A stretch of 64,000 nucleotides of DNA from Acheta domesticus (Eukaryota; Arthropoda; Insecta; Orthoptera; Gryllidae), in the NCBI GenBank assembly GCA_031308135.1, contig JAHLJT010000631.1, positions 178,065,446 to 178,129,445 of the forward strand, read 5' to 3'. Under the pieces are notes generated by a model. That model was not told the origin of the DNA. It made no database searches and saw only the letters and a program-made list of their open reading frames with translations. This document shows, one piece after another, positions 35,600 to 46,985 of this stretch; the first letter of the stretch is position 1; the number at the start of each line of letters is the position of its first letter. The translations under genes were made by a program, and so were the position numbers.

Positions 35600-36300
35600 G
35601 AGTTCCTGCGAGAAACTTCTATTACCGCTCCCCACATTTCCGCCTCTAAGTGCTCTCCGCACGACAAACATTGAGCACCTTCGCCATAGAGCGATGCAAA
35701 TAGCCCGTTACAGCCTCCACGGCGGCCGGGTCTCTTGTAGGTGTTCCGAAGCACTTGCTAATCTCCGCCCTAAACTGCTCCGGAGGCGCGGAGCGGCGCG
35801 GGGCGGCGCGGGGCGGCGGAGCGGTTAGCGGCGAGTGGCTGGCCGGTCGGACGCGGCGGCGCGACGATAACGCCGGGGCGGCGCGAAACAAAACACCCCC
35901 GGGAGGCGGTCTCATGGCCTCCTGAGCGGGGAAGCGGGAGCGGAGCGGGGAGGGGAAAGCATGACGGGGTCGGACGGAAAAGCCCGGGAGGAGAAGAGCT
36001 TGGTGCTTGGGACAAGGCGAAGTGAGGCGGGACATGGCATGGTGGAGAGGGGCTAGGGGTGAGAAGAGACATGGCAGGGCGGGTGGGGTAGGGGGTGAGG
36101 ATGAATGTGGGACGGGACAGGGGAGGGCGGGGAGCGGCTAGGGGTGCGGCGGGACAGTGTAGGGCGGGGAGTGGCTGGGGGTGCCGCGGGACAGGGCAGG
36201 GCGGGGGGGGGGCTGGGGGCGTGGCGTGACATGGCGGGGTGGGGAGGAGCTGAGGGTGATGTTGGGGTCCGGACGACCAGGGCCAGTGGCGGAAGCGGCG
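35600..36300. promoter_or_regulatory. Long CpG-rich island
   Basis: About 700 bp of GC-rich sequence with GGCGCGGGGCGGCGCGGGGC-type tandem motifs near 35788-35822. The 3' part grades into a G-rich minisatellite. Long Pro/Ala/Arg-rich minus-strand frames (up to 245 codons at 35770-36507) show no domain. Candidate promoter. Confidence 0.42.
36020..36260. repeat. Degenerate ~45 bp G-rich minisatellite
   Basis: Units of the form GCGGGACAGTGTAGGGCGGG followed by GAGTGGCTGGGGGT recur about five times with variable spacing. G-rich strand is plus. Confidence 0.7.
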
Positions 36301-37021
36301 AAGGGAAGTGGATGAAGTGAGAGGCTTGAGCTCAAGCGTCACATCGGAGCAGGACAATGAGGCGGTAGTAACGACGGAAAAGGCCATATCAAAGGAGATG
36401 AAAGTGATAATGATATTGTAATATGTGGAAGCAACGGTGACTGGAGGTTTGAGCGCAGTTATGGTGGGGATGCTACATGCTGCGTAATATCGGACGCGCA
36501 ATATCAAATGGACTTGGCAGAGGGGATGTGGCAGTGGAACAGATCAGTAGACGCGATTGGATAAAAAGGAAATGATAGCGATAGTGACAGGGACACGGGA
36601 ATTTTTTGAGATAAGCTAACATTGAGAAATCGTTCTCGGAACAAGTGTCGGGTAGCAAGTGTCGGATACAGTTCAGTAGGAACAGTTGCAGTAGGTCTTT
36701 TCACCTCAATAAGATGACGATGTCAAGGCGTACTGAGAATGAAAAGATGATGATTGCGACTGCGATGAAAATATATTTCCTGGGAGCCGTCTGATTTGAA
36801 TGGACTATATTGTTCTTACCTTTGATAATTTTCTCATAATGTAGTGAAGCATTACCCTACGTACCCAGCAAAATTTTTCACCTTAGAACATTTTATGTAT
36901 CCTTCTTCACAGGCAACAAACACTCACGTCTACATGAAAAAATAAAGACATGTTGGTTAATTTTAGGTACGTCCGTGTCGGTGGTGAATAGCTAACAAGA
37001 CACTGAAGGAATGAATATTTT
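36301..37021. other. Spacer
   Basis: Nothing recognised. Confidence 0.35.
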
Positions 37022-37022
37022 G

Positions 37023-37085
37023 TTCTGACGTTGGCTCACAATGCTCAGAATACGTTCTACGTATTCTGACGTTGGCTCACAATGC
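37023..37085. repeat. 22 bp direct repeat separated by a perfect hairpin
   Basis: A 22 bp unit beginning TTCTGACGTTGGCTCACA and ending ATGC is present at 37023-37044 and 37064-37085. Between and overlapping them lies CAGAATACG-TTCTA-CGTATTCTG (37046-37068), a perfect 9 bp stem with a 5-nt loop. Confidence 0.92.
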
Positions 37086-37244
37086 ATTTTAAGGTATAAT
37101 AGAAGGAAGATTATTAAACTATAAGGGCAACGGAGCAAACGAGCCAGCTATCGTAATTTTAATAACGCCTGCAACGCTGCAACACTATTTCCAGAGACGG
37201 CGATGGCAAAGTGCGTAGAGCCCGCAGACAGAGGCCCTGAGACT

Positions 37245-37910
37245 TTTCCCACAGTATTGCTGCGACATCGAAATCGAAAAATCTATGTTACCGAACATCG
37301 ACGTTCACAACTAAATCATAAATGTTAATAACTCTTCGAGAAAACAATCGCCGATGTTTTTGAATATCGATGTTTCAAAGCTGATTTAGTAACATTTAAC
37401 ATTAACTTCGACACAAGAAATATTTTTACAGCGGTAGTGTTATTAATTTATTAAGATTTAACAGAAATAAATGTTAAAAAGTGAATAAGCACAATGGGCA
37501 AAAACGGAGCCTCAAAACTCGTGCTCCCTGACCAATCTCAGTTGCTTTCTCAGTTTCCTGAACAAGGAAATAGAGGAGGGAAGCCTACTGCGCATGCGTT
37601 GACCACCTCTCCATGTGCAAAATTGGAGGAAATCCCAAGGAGGGAATCAGGGTCATCTATGGCGAGAAATTTCTCGATTATGTAGTACAAACATCGTTCA
37701 CTTGGTTCAAATTCATAATCTCCCAGTAGAACTATCAATTATACATTAATATTATGACTGTCACAAAATGATAATTACGCATATTTTTCATTCGCAAACA
37801 AAACATCAAAAACGTAAAAATATAGATTTTAAAGAAATATCACGTTTAATATATCGATTTTTAAAGCATAGATGTTTATATAAAGGAAAACATCGACATT
37901 GCTGTGAAAT
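37245..37910. other. Possible non-autonomous element with ATCGATGTT-type motifs
   Basis: Copies of ACATCGA/TCGATGT-type motifs cluster at 37265-37380 in both orientations, and again at 37850-37900. CACAGTATTGCTGCGACATCG (about 37250-37270) loosely faces ACATCGACATTGCTGTG (about 37890-37906) in inverted orientation. This could be an old MITE. No target duplication was found. Confidence 0.22.
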
Positions 37911-37966
37911 AACTACGTCCAGAGCGCCCCGTGTAGATTTCCGTGCTCGGAACCTTCCCAATCGAC

Positions 37967-37974
37967 TGACGTCA
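37967..37974. promoter_or_regulatory. CRE-like palindrome
   Basis: Perfect TGACGTCA, the consensus site of CREB/ATF bZIP factors. It is isolated here and may be chance. Confidence 0.25.
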
Positions 37975-38439
37975 TAGAGAATGGATACAATGGATGCAGT
38001 TCAGAAACATCTACTTCCTAGCTTTTCGATAGGCACTCTCTGGAAAAATACATTACATATCATTTTCGAGAAAGAAAGTACCCACGAAAACAATGAAACA
38101 AATTACCTAACGCAGGCAAATTTCTGTGGGATTAAAATCTCTAGCTAGCATTGGACTACCCAATGTTTTCTGTATAGTATTCGAGGATGACTATTATGAA
38201 TATGCAGTGTCTTCCTTCTCGTGGGGTCGCACTCGCACACTAATAATCATCTAGAATAGATATTAGGTAGTTTTAGCACGAAGTAGCGACTGCAATATCG
38301 ATATTCTACAAATGCGCAGATGAAGAGCATGCGCATCACTCTTGAGCGTCTGCTCATGCACAGAACAGTGATATTGGTGTCGATTGCTGTACACTATGCC
38401 TTGTTCCAACTCCCTGTTTCGTATGGACTCCTGCGAAAA
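37975..38439. other. Spacer
   Basis: Nothing recognised. Confidence 0.35.
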
Positions 38440-38790
38440 GTCAGGGACCGTGGAGGCGTCAGCAGCGCTGGTAGTAGTGGGAGGAATGTCGGGTCGGGTC
38501 AGGTCGGGTCGGGTCGTGGCGAGGCGAGGCGTGGCGAGGCGTGGCGGGGAGGGCGAGCGGTGCGGGGCGGTGCGGGGTGGGGCTGGGCGGGGCTGGGCGG
38601 GGCGGTGCCAGGCCGGCCGTGGCGGGGCGGGGACGCGGGATATTGCGTTGCTGAGGAAGCGGCCGTGGCGTCCCTTGCGCTGCGTTGCCTGCGTATGCCA
38701 ACAGCCGGCGGCGCTGCCTGCAGCGGCGCGTGGGGCGCCAAGGCGATATTTGGGGCGGCGCTCCATTCGGCGGCGCCGTTTAGCACAGGG
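38440..38790. promoter_or_regulatory. CpG-rich island with GGGTC and GGCGA repeats
   Basis: Starts with a GGGTC pentamer run (about 38490-38515), then GGCGAGGCGTGGCGAGGCGT and GGGGCTGGGCGGGGCTGGGC. Frames on both strands remain open for 80-190 codons because of the biased composition. Candidate promoter or GC-rich satellite. Confidence 0.4.
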
Positions 38791-38794
38791 CTGC

Positions 38795-39290
38795 TCAAAG
38801 GTGGCTCAGGGCACCAACTGATGTCACTGCAGTGCCTCTCACCGGAAGGTCGTAGGGTTTCACTCTTAGCGGTAGCAGCATTTTCGACATTAGCCAGATA
38901 GCTAAGACGAGTTCTGGCGCTAATCTGGAGGAGAATTCTAGCAGGCGGCTGCTCTGATCTGTATTTTCCCATGGTTTCTCCGATCAACACCAGGCAAATA
39001 TTGGAGAAGTATCCTAACAAAAGGGCCACGACGGCGTGCGATCTTTCCTTCCCATTACTTCTCCTATTCTACCTTTTACTTAGGACACACACGTACTACA
39101 GCTACCACACATGCCGCGAGAACGGTCAGGAGCTTAGAGGTTGTCCTGGCTGCGGCGGTGCCCCGCTGGTGAAGATACCTGGTGGGAAAAACTCGCTAGC
39201 TGTTCGGTGGGTCGGCGCCGGATCTCACCATCCAACGAGAGAAGATCACTGCGACCTCCCGAACAAAAGACACACTGCACTTACGAGAGC
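38795..39290 (+). mobile_element. SINE-B copy 3, near full length
   Basis: Head: A-box-like TGGCTCAGGGCACCAACTG (about 38803-38821) and a degenerate B box in AAGGTCGTAGGGTTTCACTC (about 38847-38866). Then GCGGTAGCAGCATTTTCGAC, the shared core CCATGGTTTCTCCGATCAAC and ACCAGGCAAATATTGGAGA, a pyrimidine-rich block, and the tail GGTCGGCGCCGGATCTCACC. It ends near ACCTCCCGAACAAAAGACAC. This is the most complete copy in the window and shows that the family has a tRNA-like head. No clear target duplication was found. Confidence 0.82.
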
Positions 39291-39499
39291 TAATAACTAA
39301 TAACATTAACAACTCACGCGCTCGAAAACACTAAACAATCAATAAATCGAAAACAGGGCTGCACAAATGGACGACCCACTCGGCGTGTCTTTGCGTGGCG
39401 CGTAACGGTCGGACACCGGTGAGGCCCGCTACATATTGAGTCAGCCCCATCGTTAATGATGGGGAGGGGAGGGGTCTCTAGTCCCGTAGAAGGCAACCC

Positions 39500-39990
39500 T
39501 CCTTTTTTGCTCAGCGCCAGCTCTGCTGCTGTCTCTGACAACGACTCTGACGGTGAGGTCCGTTTCGAGTTACGGCGGTGGCGGATTTATGACACTAGCT
39601 AAACAGCTAGGTCATATTCAGCCGCTCTCTGGAAGAGTATTATAGCGGCCGGCTAGTTTTCCGTGCTTACTCCGATCAATACTAGGCGAATGTATGAGTA
39701 ACACACTACAAAATGGGCTACGGTCCGCGCCCGAGCTTTCCTTCTCCTTGTCCTAAGCTCTCTCCTTTCTACTCTAACACTTACTTGCACTACACTACTA
39801 TAAACGTCGGGGGTCACTTTGTAGCTTCAACCTTGACCTGGATAGGCCATTTCTCCGCTAGGGGAAACATTTGGTAAAAAGAAGAAGATATCGTCTGGGT
39901 CGGCGTCGGATCTCACCATACAGCTGGGTAGGAATACCGCTCCACCGATCGAAAAAAAACTGTTGCACTGCAACGACTAATGGTCATAGC
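39500..39990 (+). mobile_element. SINE-B copy 4
   Basis: Matches copy 1 and copy 3 through TTTCGAGTTACGGCGGTGGC, GACACTAGC...CAGCTAGGTC, TTTTCCGTGCTTACTCCGAT and CTAGGCGAATG, and the tail GGGTCGGCGTCGGATCTCAC. It lies 200 bp behind copy 3 in the same orientation and contains an extra ~60 bp before the tail. It is more diverged than copy 3, so the two probably inserted independently. Confidence 0.75.
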
Positions 39991-42473
39991 AGTGAACGTG
40001 GACGGAAACATCAAACAATCGGGAAAGGCGACTGGTATGCTGGCCACCAGGACAGTCTGGCTCCAAATCTTACAGCAGCCCTGCAATCTTTGAGCAGCCC
40101 TGCGTTGGAAGCCAGCAGCAGCCGACCCTTCCATGGCCTCTGGCGCGACGTGGTGCTGGCTCGCACAGCTTCGCTCTGCCAGCACCCACTAACGCTCTGT
40201 GGTAAATACTAAAGTAGTCGCCTAGCAGTTTCATAATGTCAACGAACAAACAAATTGTTACAGAATGTATTGGCGGAAACACCAAAGATGACATTTGTTT
40301 AAATTTTCTAAATAGAGCTAAGCTAGAGAAAATCTAAATAAATCAATAAATGCTACAAAAATGTTCATCTGTTATCATTTTACACACGATTTCTACTTTG
40401 AGGCTTTGTTTGTTTCAGGATGCAATTGAATTTCACAGAATAAAAATAGTTCTTTTTAGATTAATGTTGAGATAATGCAAGTTTTGACACACTCGTGCTA
40501 TTGAATAGGTAAACCTCCAAATGTGTAGTAGAATGCCCAAAACGGTACGTGGAAGTCAGTAAAAAGATTTAATGTAATATCTCATTTTGTTGATTTCAAT
40601 GTAAGAAACAGGTAGAAGCCAAGGGACCTGTAAACCGAGTTTTAAAAGCATGTAACACACTGCTTTAGGGTGCCCTTTAAAGGCTTAGACCTCACGATGA
40701 TTACGTGTTTTGGAGTGTAACGTGTATTACAGGTTGAATGTGTAACATCTGACCTCTCCATAACATTATTATAGCTCTACATTTATCTTCTTAATAGCAT
40801 CCCCCGATTCTTCGATTGGCTGAATGTGTGATGACGCAATTTTTCGTGCTTTAAACGGCAAATTCTTTATAATCTATGCCATAAGATGTGATTTTATGAA
40901 CTACTTGTTGTAACAAAAGATCTTTTATAATGTTGGAATACAAAAAAAGTATCTAATGTACTTCTACGGAGAAATTTCATATACCAAAGAAAAGGATAGA
41001 AAAGATGGCAAAGAAGATACAAAACAGAGAATAAACAAATACAAAAATGAAGTAATTAAATAATATGTAGGTAAAACAAACAAAAGAAAACTCGTACAGA
41101 CAATTTTCCGTCATCATTGGATAAAACCTTATCTTCTCGCCTATGCCAGCAACCCGGTATTTCTTCACATTACTATAGTAAGCTGCTAAAAACTGCGGAT
41201 GTTCGGTGAGCTGCGGATGTAGCTGGCCGTTCATGGTGTATCTCGCAATGATGAAGTGGGTACGATTAGCGAAGTGCGGCTTATTCCACCGCTGTCCCTG
41301 CGTACGTGACAAACTGGGTGCCGTAGAGCTGTCACACGCTGTAATGTCGAAATTTAACTAGTCTTGCTTCTCCCCATCAGAAGCTCTTGGCTGCAGCCTC
41401 TAGCTATGACACACGTGTTTGCGACATCTGCAGACCTGAATGGTAACTGCGATATATGCAGTACTTTTGAGATGCTGTCTATTTCGTAGTAGATTTGGAA
41501 ATTTGTTTATAAATTACCCTTTGTAGATATATGCACAGAACCAGTGAATGACATTAATCAGACGGATGGTTCTTCCTCTTTAATTTAAGTAAGATGTCAT
41601 ATTCACTTGCTCAAGCTTGGAAAATGTATTTTGCGTTCTTCAAAATCCGACTGCGTTTGGAAGCAGTTTACCTAAATATCAGAGCTAATGAAGGTGTCAT
41701 GTAGTGGAAAGACCGACTAATTACATTAATGAAAAATATCGTAGACAGTTGATAATAATTTATCAGCCATAATCTTATTATTCTCTTATATTATCTGATG
41801 CTGTATATGTAGATGCATTGAATTTATACTTTACTTCTTCGTATTTAAATACATTCTTCCTATACATTCTTTCTATTAAAAATATTTACTTTGTAAATCA
41901 TTTTGTGCAGAGCATATTCTCGCTTCTCATTATCATGCGTGAATGAACAAAATATTTTCCTTTTAAACTCATTTCAGAGGAAAATTTCTAAAATTATTCA
42001 TCCGTATTAGAGATCATTAAGAATCACGAAGTTCGAAATCAAATTTTAGTACTTAATAGTACTTGAATTATTCTTTTCAATACTGGTTCCAATGAAGCAC
42101 TGAATTTCTGGAAGGTTTTCTAATCGCTTATTCAATTTTTTGAACGTTTCAAATTTTATAAAAGTTTTAAAGTCCAATTTTGACTCTAATAAATTGAAAC
42201 ATATTGATGTGGCATGCACAGAAATACATTTTGTAATACTTTTTGCTACTCTAATACTAATGCTGTAATAGCTTTTCAAACCTAAGTAGTAATGTACCTA
42301 TTCACGGGTACCAATTCACCTATTCACGAGTCATTATTCAACTCTATAACAATGGATCCTATTAGTAATAAGTAATTTAATTATCTTATACATTCGTGCT
42401 TTTTCTTATTTTAAAGTTGTCATATTAAAGAGCAGGCCTCAGAAGAAGCCGCACTACTGTTGTTGTTACTACT
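39991..42473. other. AT-rich spacer
   Basis: The minus-strand open segment 40977-41312 (111 codons) has a hydrophobic C-terminal part but no family resemblance. No other feature supported. Confidence 0.4.
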
Positions 42474-42742
42474 ATTCTTTACCGTAGGAGCTGTTTTTCC
42501 AGCCGACATCCGGTTACCCTTTGTGTCCCGATGGGACGCATATTCGACTATACACTAGATACAAACACATTCGGCGTGCTCCCCTGCACCTGGGGTCAGC
42601 AGAACGCGAGACCCTCCGCGACAACACATACATGAGGGACATAGGAACAACAAACACTACCCGAAGCGGGACTCGAACCCACTTCGGTCCGAAGCGCTCA
42701 GACGGCTACGACTTCTCTAGCCACCTCCACCATCCAGTTCTG
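42474..42742 (-). mobile_element. SINE-A copy 2, tRNA-derived
   Basis: Same family as 31819-32082, on the opposite strand. Read on the minus strand it has the B-box-like GGGTTCGAGTCCCGC, the shared TGTGTTGTCGCGGAGGGTCT and CGCGTTCTGCTGACCCC. The tail ATGCGTCCCATCGGGACACA is followed by AAAGGGTAACCGG. The B box here is closer to consensus than in copy 1. Target duplication is not clear. Confidence 0.86.
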
Positions 42743-43612
42743 CTACGACTTCAAAAGGGGGTAGCGGATTAAGATAGGCAAAACTACCACTGGGGATAAA
42801 AAAATGCATGTTGAAAATCGTAATTCAAGATACTAAAAAATAAGTTTTTGCCCGATTTAATCAATTTAGCCGGAGTATTTCGAACAAATGAAAAAAACAT
42901 GTTTTTAGCTTTTTAATTGGTTTAAATTTGTTTAACCCCGTTACGTCGAGAATATTGACTTTGATTATCCTTGCAATATTCTATAGCTGATAAAAATGTT
43001 TCGAGAATTTTTCAGGCGTTTACGTTCGATTTTCACCCTTACAATCAGCAAAAAGAAGCAAAATATAAAAAAAATGCATACTTCCTTCTTTTTTTAAAGA
43101 ATATCTCATGTTCTGACGCATATCATATAAAGGTCTACATACAATTTGTAACCTGCTTAAGTCTCTACAGATTCCTAAAATTTCAAATTTTATCTTTCAC
43201 CCGACACCTCAATATAAATAAAAGAGTAATTTAATAGTTTCTTATTTATTTTCGTAAAATTATGCTTTATTATTTATTTTCGTAATTTTTCTGTTTTATG
43301 TGAATGATTAATAATGGAAAACAAAATTATAAGAATAATATTATACCTGGACGGTGTTACGCATCAACCGGCTAAGCGACTTTCTTGAAAAACATGAGAT
43401 ATGGACGCCATCAGTTGCATTTGACGATGTTCTAAATGTACGCAAAAGTTTGGCGCCAAATCTGTAAAAATAGCCTTATAGTTAATGAAAAATGCTAAAC
43501 GCCATCAGTCACAATAGGAATTTGATGTTTCGCAATAACCGGCTATAAACCTAGATCTTCAAATCTGCCGTTCTTAATTTCCAATTCTGCAGGTAAGCGC
43601 CAGATATTCACT
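42743..43612. other. AT-rich spacer
   Basis: Nothing recognised. Confidence 0.4.
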
Positions 43613-43712
43613 NNNNNNNNNNNNNNNNNNNNNNNNNNNNNNNNNNNNNNNNNNNNNNNNNNNNNNNNNNNNNNNNNNNNNNNNNNNNNNNNNNNNNNNN
43701 NNNNNNNNNNNN
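43613..43712. other. Assembly gap (100 N)
   Basis: Exactly 100 N, the conventional placeholder for a scaffold gap of unknown size. Any frame reading through it is meaningless. Confidence 1.
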
Positions 43713-45589
43713 ATTAGAAGTAATCAAACAATCAACTTTAGAATTTCCGAAGTCGAAAACACAGTAAAATATGTCACACGTTCTTTTATTTTTCATTTCT
43801 GAACGTTTCTAAATGCTATTGCTGTCCTTTATGAAGTATTCCGATGTCATTGTAAATTTTATTCATTCTCATTGCTCTTTTGATGCAAATAATTAACTAG
43901 AAAAATATTCTTAACAGAATAAAATAAAATAATAGATTGATAATGTAAATCAAAACCTTTATAATATTGCCATAGTTCAAAATTGTGGCTGAAACTGAAT
44001 GTTTAATATTATAAGTCAATTTAAGTTTAGTTTAATATTCAGTTTTCAGTTTAATATTATATGTCAACGAATACCATCTCATACACGTAAGTACTAGACT
44101 AAATGAAAGGTGATTATAACTTGATTGTAGCCAAGAGACAAACATAAAGATAAGTATCTAAGAAAATAGTAGCAAAAATTTGTTACAAAATTACTTAACA
44201 CCCACAGGATAATCCCTACACTAAGCCAGTGAGAAATTGACAGGGAAATTCTTGACGTGCTTCCTTTGTATCGTTATGTGGAGAGATTCCGACTTAGATT
44301 AGCTAAACAGATTAACGAAAAGGCTTTTAACAATATTCATTTGCCTTCATTCTAATTCATCAATTAGAGCACTACTTCTTTAAAAGAGGTGAATAGGGAC
44401 AACAAATATTTAGAATATCTATATCAGACAAGAAAAACGTTTGAGTTCGAAGTTCCTAAAATCCATTGATATACTTAAAAACAATTGTACAAGAAAACAA
44501 ACTCTAAATTTCCACAAAATGAACTATGAATTTAACATCTCAACAAATCAATTTACTTTCAATGAATGGAAAATAGAGACACACCATAGAAGATATCCAA
44601 AACAATTATCCCAAGAGCAAATACTACATAAAAATTCTCAGTAATGTGTTGGAAACTGTGGTAGATGGAAACTGAAGAGTGAGTTATGGCAATCCGGTAC
44701 AAAGTAGCAAAGACCAGAAATACCAGAATTATTCCCTGAAGGAAGATGTGTTTGCTAGATGCAGAAATTTTGAACTATTAAACAAACTGTTAAGCATAAC
44801 TTTGATTCTTATTCTGAATTATCAGAATAAAAAAAATACAATCTTGTATAATACATTACAAGCTTTTTTTACTAAGGCATCAACTGAAAATATGTGGCAC
44901 GCGACAACTGCAGTGTTCATTGAACGAAATTGTGTCTCGTGGGGCAGAACTTTTCGTACGTGCTTAAAACGTACCTCTAATAACAACCTCGCCCCTCTGT
45001 GCGGGCAAACTATACCAGAATGCCAGTCTACAAATATCAGGACTTCAAGCGTCATTATTTATGTAAAATGTATGTGTTTCCCTTCTACAGAAGTTGATGC
45101 ATTGCATGTGAATACTTTTATTTTATTCTGATCGTGTTTGTGCGTGTAAATATTGAAGGAGGTATTCCGCGATCCCCGTCCCATTCAAAAGACTACTGAG
45201 CAATCTAAATGTTCCGGATAGTGAATGTAATACCATTTCATAATAAAGTGCATTATTCTTCCATGCACTAAGCCAGACAAAATAAAATTTCACACAAAAA
45301 CACACACACACGCATATGGACAAGAACCCATTTTAAACAAAACAATATTATCTTAAAGTCTCAGTAGCAAGGGATTTCTGGGTTGTAAGGAGCTTGTAAA
45401 GCGCGGATGGACATCATGTTTGATGCATCTAACAAAACGAAAGATCACCATATCTGTCCCAATATGGTTCCACATGACTGGCTGCTGTATGTCTTAAAAA
45501 TGTATGAAATCGAAGATTTGTGATATGCGCAATTAATATCAGGCAAATAATAATACATTTGCCATCAAATAATAAAAGAATCGTCATCC
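43713..45589. other. AT-rich spacer with unidentified open segments
   Basis: Plus-strand open segments at 44441-44644 and 44679-45131 (150 codons) are longer than their neighbours. I recognise no motif in them, and the base composition is that of the surrounding DNA. They may be degraded element sequence, given the LINE remnant just downstream. Confidence 0.3.
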
Positions 45590-46250
45590 AGGCAATAAGA
45601 AACATCAGAGGTATCTTTCAGGGTAAAACCTGCAACCGTTATTGGGTTTGTTTTGCCATAGAACGTTATTTGAAAATGTGGGAATAGAATATGAACAGAA
45701 AGGAGTAGGAAAATGTAATATACGTCATATAGCGTACATAGACTATATCAAACCACTCTGAGAATCCTTAAAAGGCAGTTCATACATGTCACCGAAAGAT
45801 GCACCATCGACATAGAAATGTAATTTTGTACTGGAAAATATAAAATCCAAAGAATCAATAAAGCTAAAGTCATGAGCGCTATAGAACAGAAATCATGTCA
45901 AGGGAGGCTATAACAGCTCGAGAAGCAGATGAGCTCTACAAGTACCTTGGGATACAGCAAAACAAGTTGATCGTGCACAGTAAATACATGAGAAAATTCA
46001 GGCGGAATTTATCAAAAGAATGAATTGTATATTCAAAGCCTTTTTCGACTCACAAAATCTTACAAATGGCCGAAAAGATTCATCGAATCCTTGGACACGA
46101 TTACCAGAGTCCAAATTACTCTCTTCCATCTCCCTGATCCCAGAAGCTCAGTCCAATGGGTTACACTCCCAAGAATAATGGGAGATTATTGCATGAAATC
46201 AGCTACATTCGATCAAATTATACAGAATGTCCTTCAAATCAATCGCGATA
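45590..46250 (+). pseudogene. R4/Dong-like RT remnant, copy 3
   Basis: A heavily decayed RT region on the plus strand, scattered over several frames. RT motif B survives as IRGIFQG near 45610. A motif C-like AYIDYIK lies near 45730 (Tyr in place of the last Asp), and LYKYLGIQQ (motif E) is near 45930-45955. A thumb block follows in the frame 46025-46264, with DPRSSVQWVTLPRIMG aligning to the HPR...LPR...G block of copies 1 and 2. Homology stops abruptly near 46250, where a Tc1-like pseudogene starts. This is the oldest of the three R4/Dong-like remnants in the window. Confidence 0.65.
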
Positions 46251-46254
46251 TTGT

Positions 46255-46985
46255 TGTCCGGTGACATAGGGCATTGTTATCCATAAAAAGTATATCGTTT
46301 GGGAACACAAAGGCATGGAATGGCTGCAAATGGCCTCCAAGTCGTTGAACATAACCATTTCCAGTCAAAGATCGGTTCAGTTGAACCAGACGACCAAGCT
46401 CGTTCCATGCAAAAAATAGCCCACACCGTTATGGAGTCCCCACAAGCTTGCACAGTGCGTTGTTGTCATGGCTCCATGGCTTTATGGGGTCTGCATCATA
46501 CTCGAACCCTACCATCAGCTCTCCTCTTACCAGGCCACGGTTTTCCAGTCATCTAGAGTCTAATATAATCACGAGCCTAGGAAAGGCGCTGCAGGCGCCT
46601 GTAGTGCGCTACAGTGCGCTGTAACCAAAGGAAATCTAGTCGGTCTTATGCTGTCATAGCCTACTAAAGCCAAATTTCACTGCAGTGTCCTAAATGATAC
46701 GTTCGTTGTACGTCTCGCATTGATTTCTGCAGTTATTTCACGTAGTGTTGCTTGTCTGTTAGCACTGACCACTCTTCGCAAATGCCGCTGTTGTCGGTCA
46801 TTTACTGAAGGCCGTCGGCCACTTCGCTGTTCATAGTGAAAGGTTATGCCTGAAATTAGGTATTCTCGGCACTGAGGATCTCGGAATATTAAATTTCCTA
46901 AAGATTTTTGAAATGATATGGTCCATGCGTCTAGCTCCAACTAGCATTCCGCGTTCAAAGACTATTACCGTCGTGCGGTCATAAT
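46255..46985 (-). pseudogene. Tc1-like DNA transposase pseudogene
   Basis: Reads on the minus strand. The N-terminal frame (46677-46940) carries the DNA-binding half. It includes the GRRP hinge, RQQRHLRRVVSANRQATLRE and INARRTTNVSFRTLQ, which is the characteristic helix-turn-helix block of Tc1 transposases. Downstream in broken frames are RPTRFPLVTA, then DDWKTVAW followed by a stop and EES (the first catalytic Asp region), and FMDNNALCHRT (the second catalytic Asp). The last catalytic residue is missing because the copy ends at ~46255. Multiple stops and frameshifts make it non-functional. Confidence 0.85.

Noticed and set aside
35646..36507. Pro/Arg/Ala-rich minus-strand frames (129 and 245 codons)
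   Set aside because: GC-rich island plus G-rich minisatellite. No start context, splice logic or domain to support a gene.
43608..43796. Open frame crossing the N gap
   Set aside because: More than half of it is unknown sequence.
46299..46556. Plus-strand 85-codon frame as a separate gene
   Set aside because: It is the antisense of the Tc1-like transposase pseudogene.
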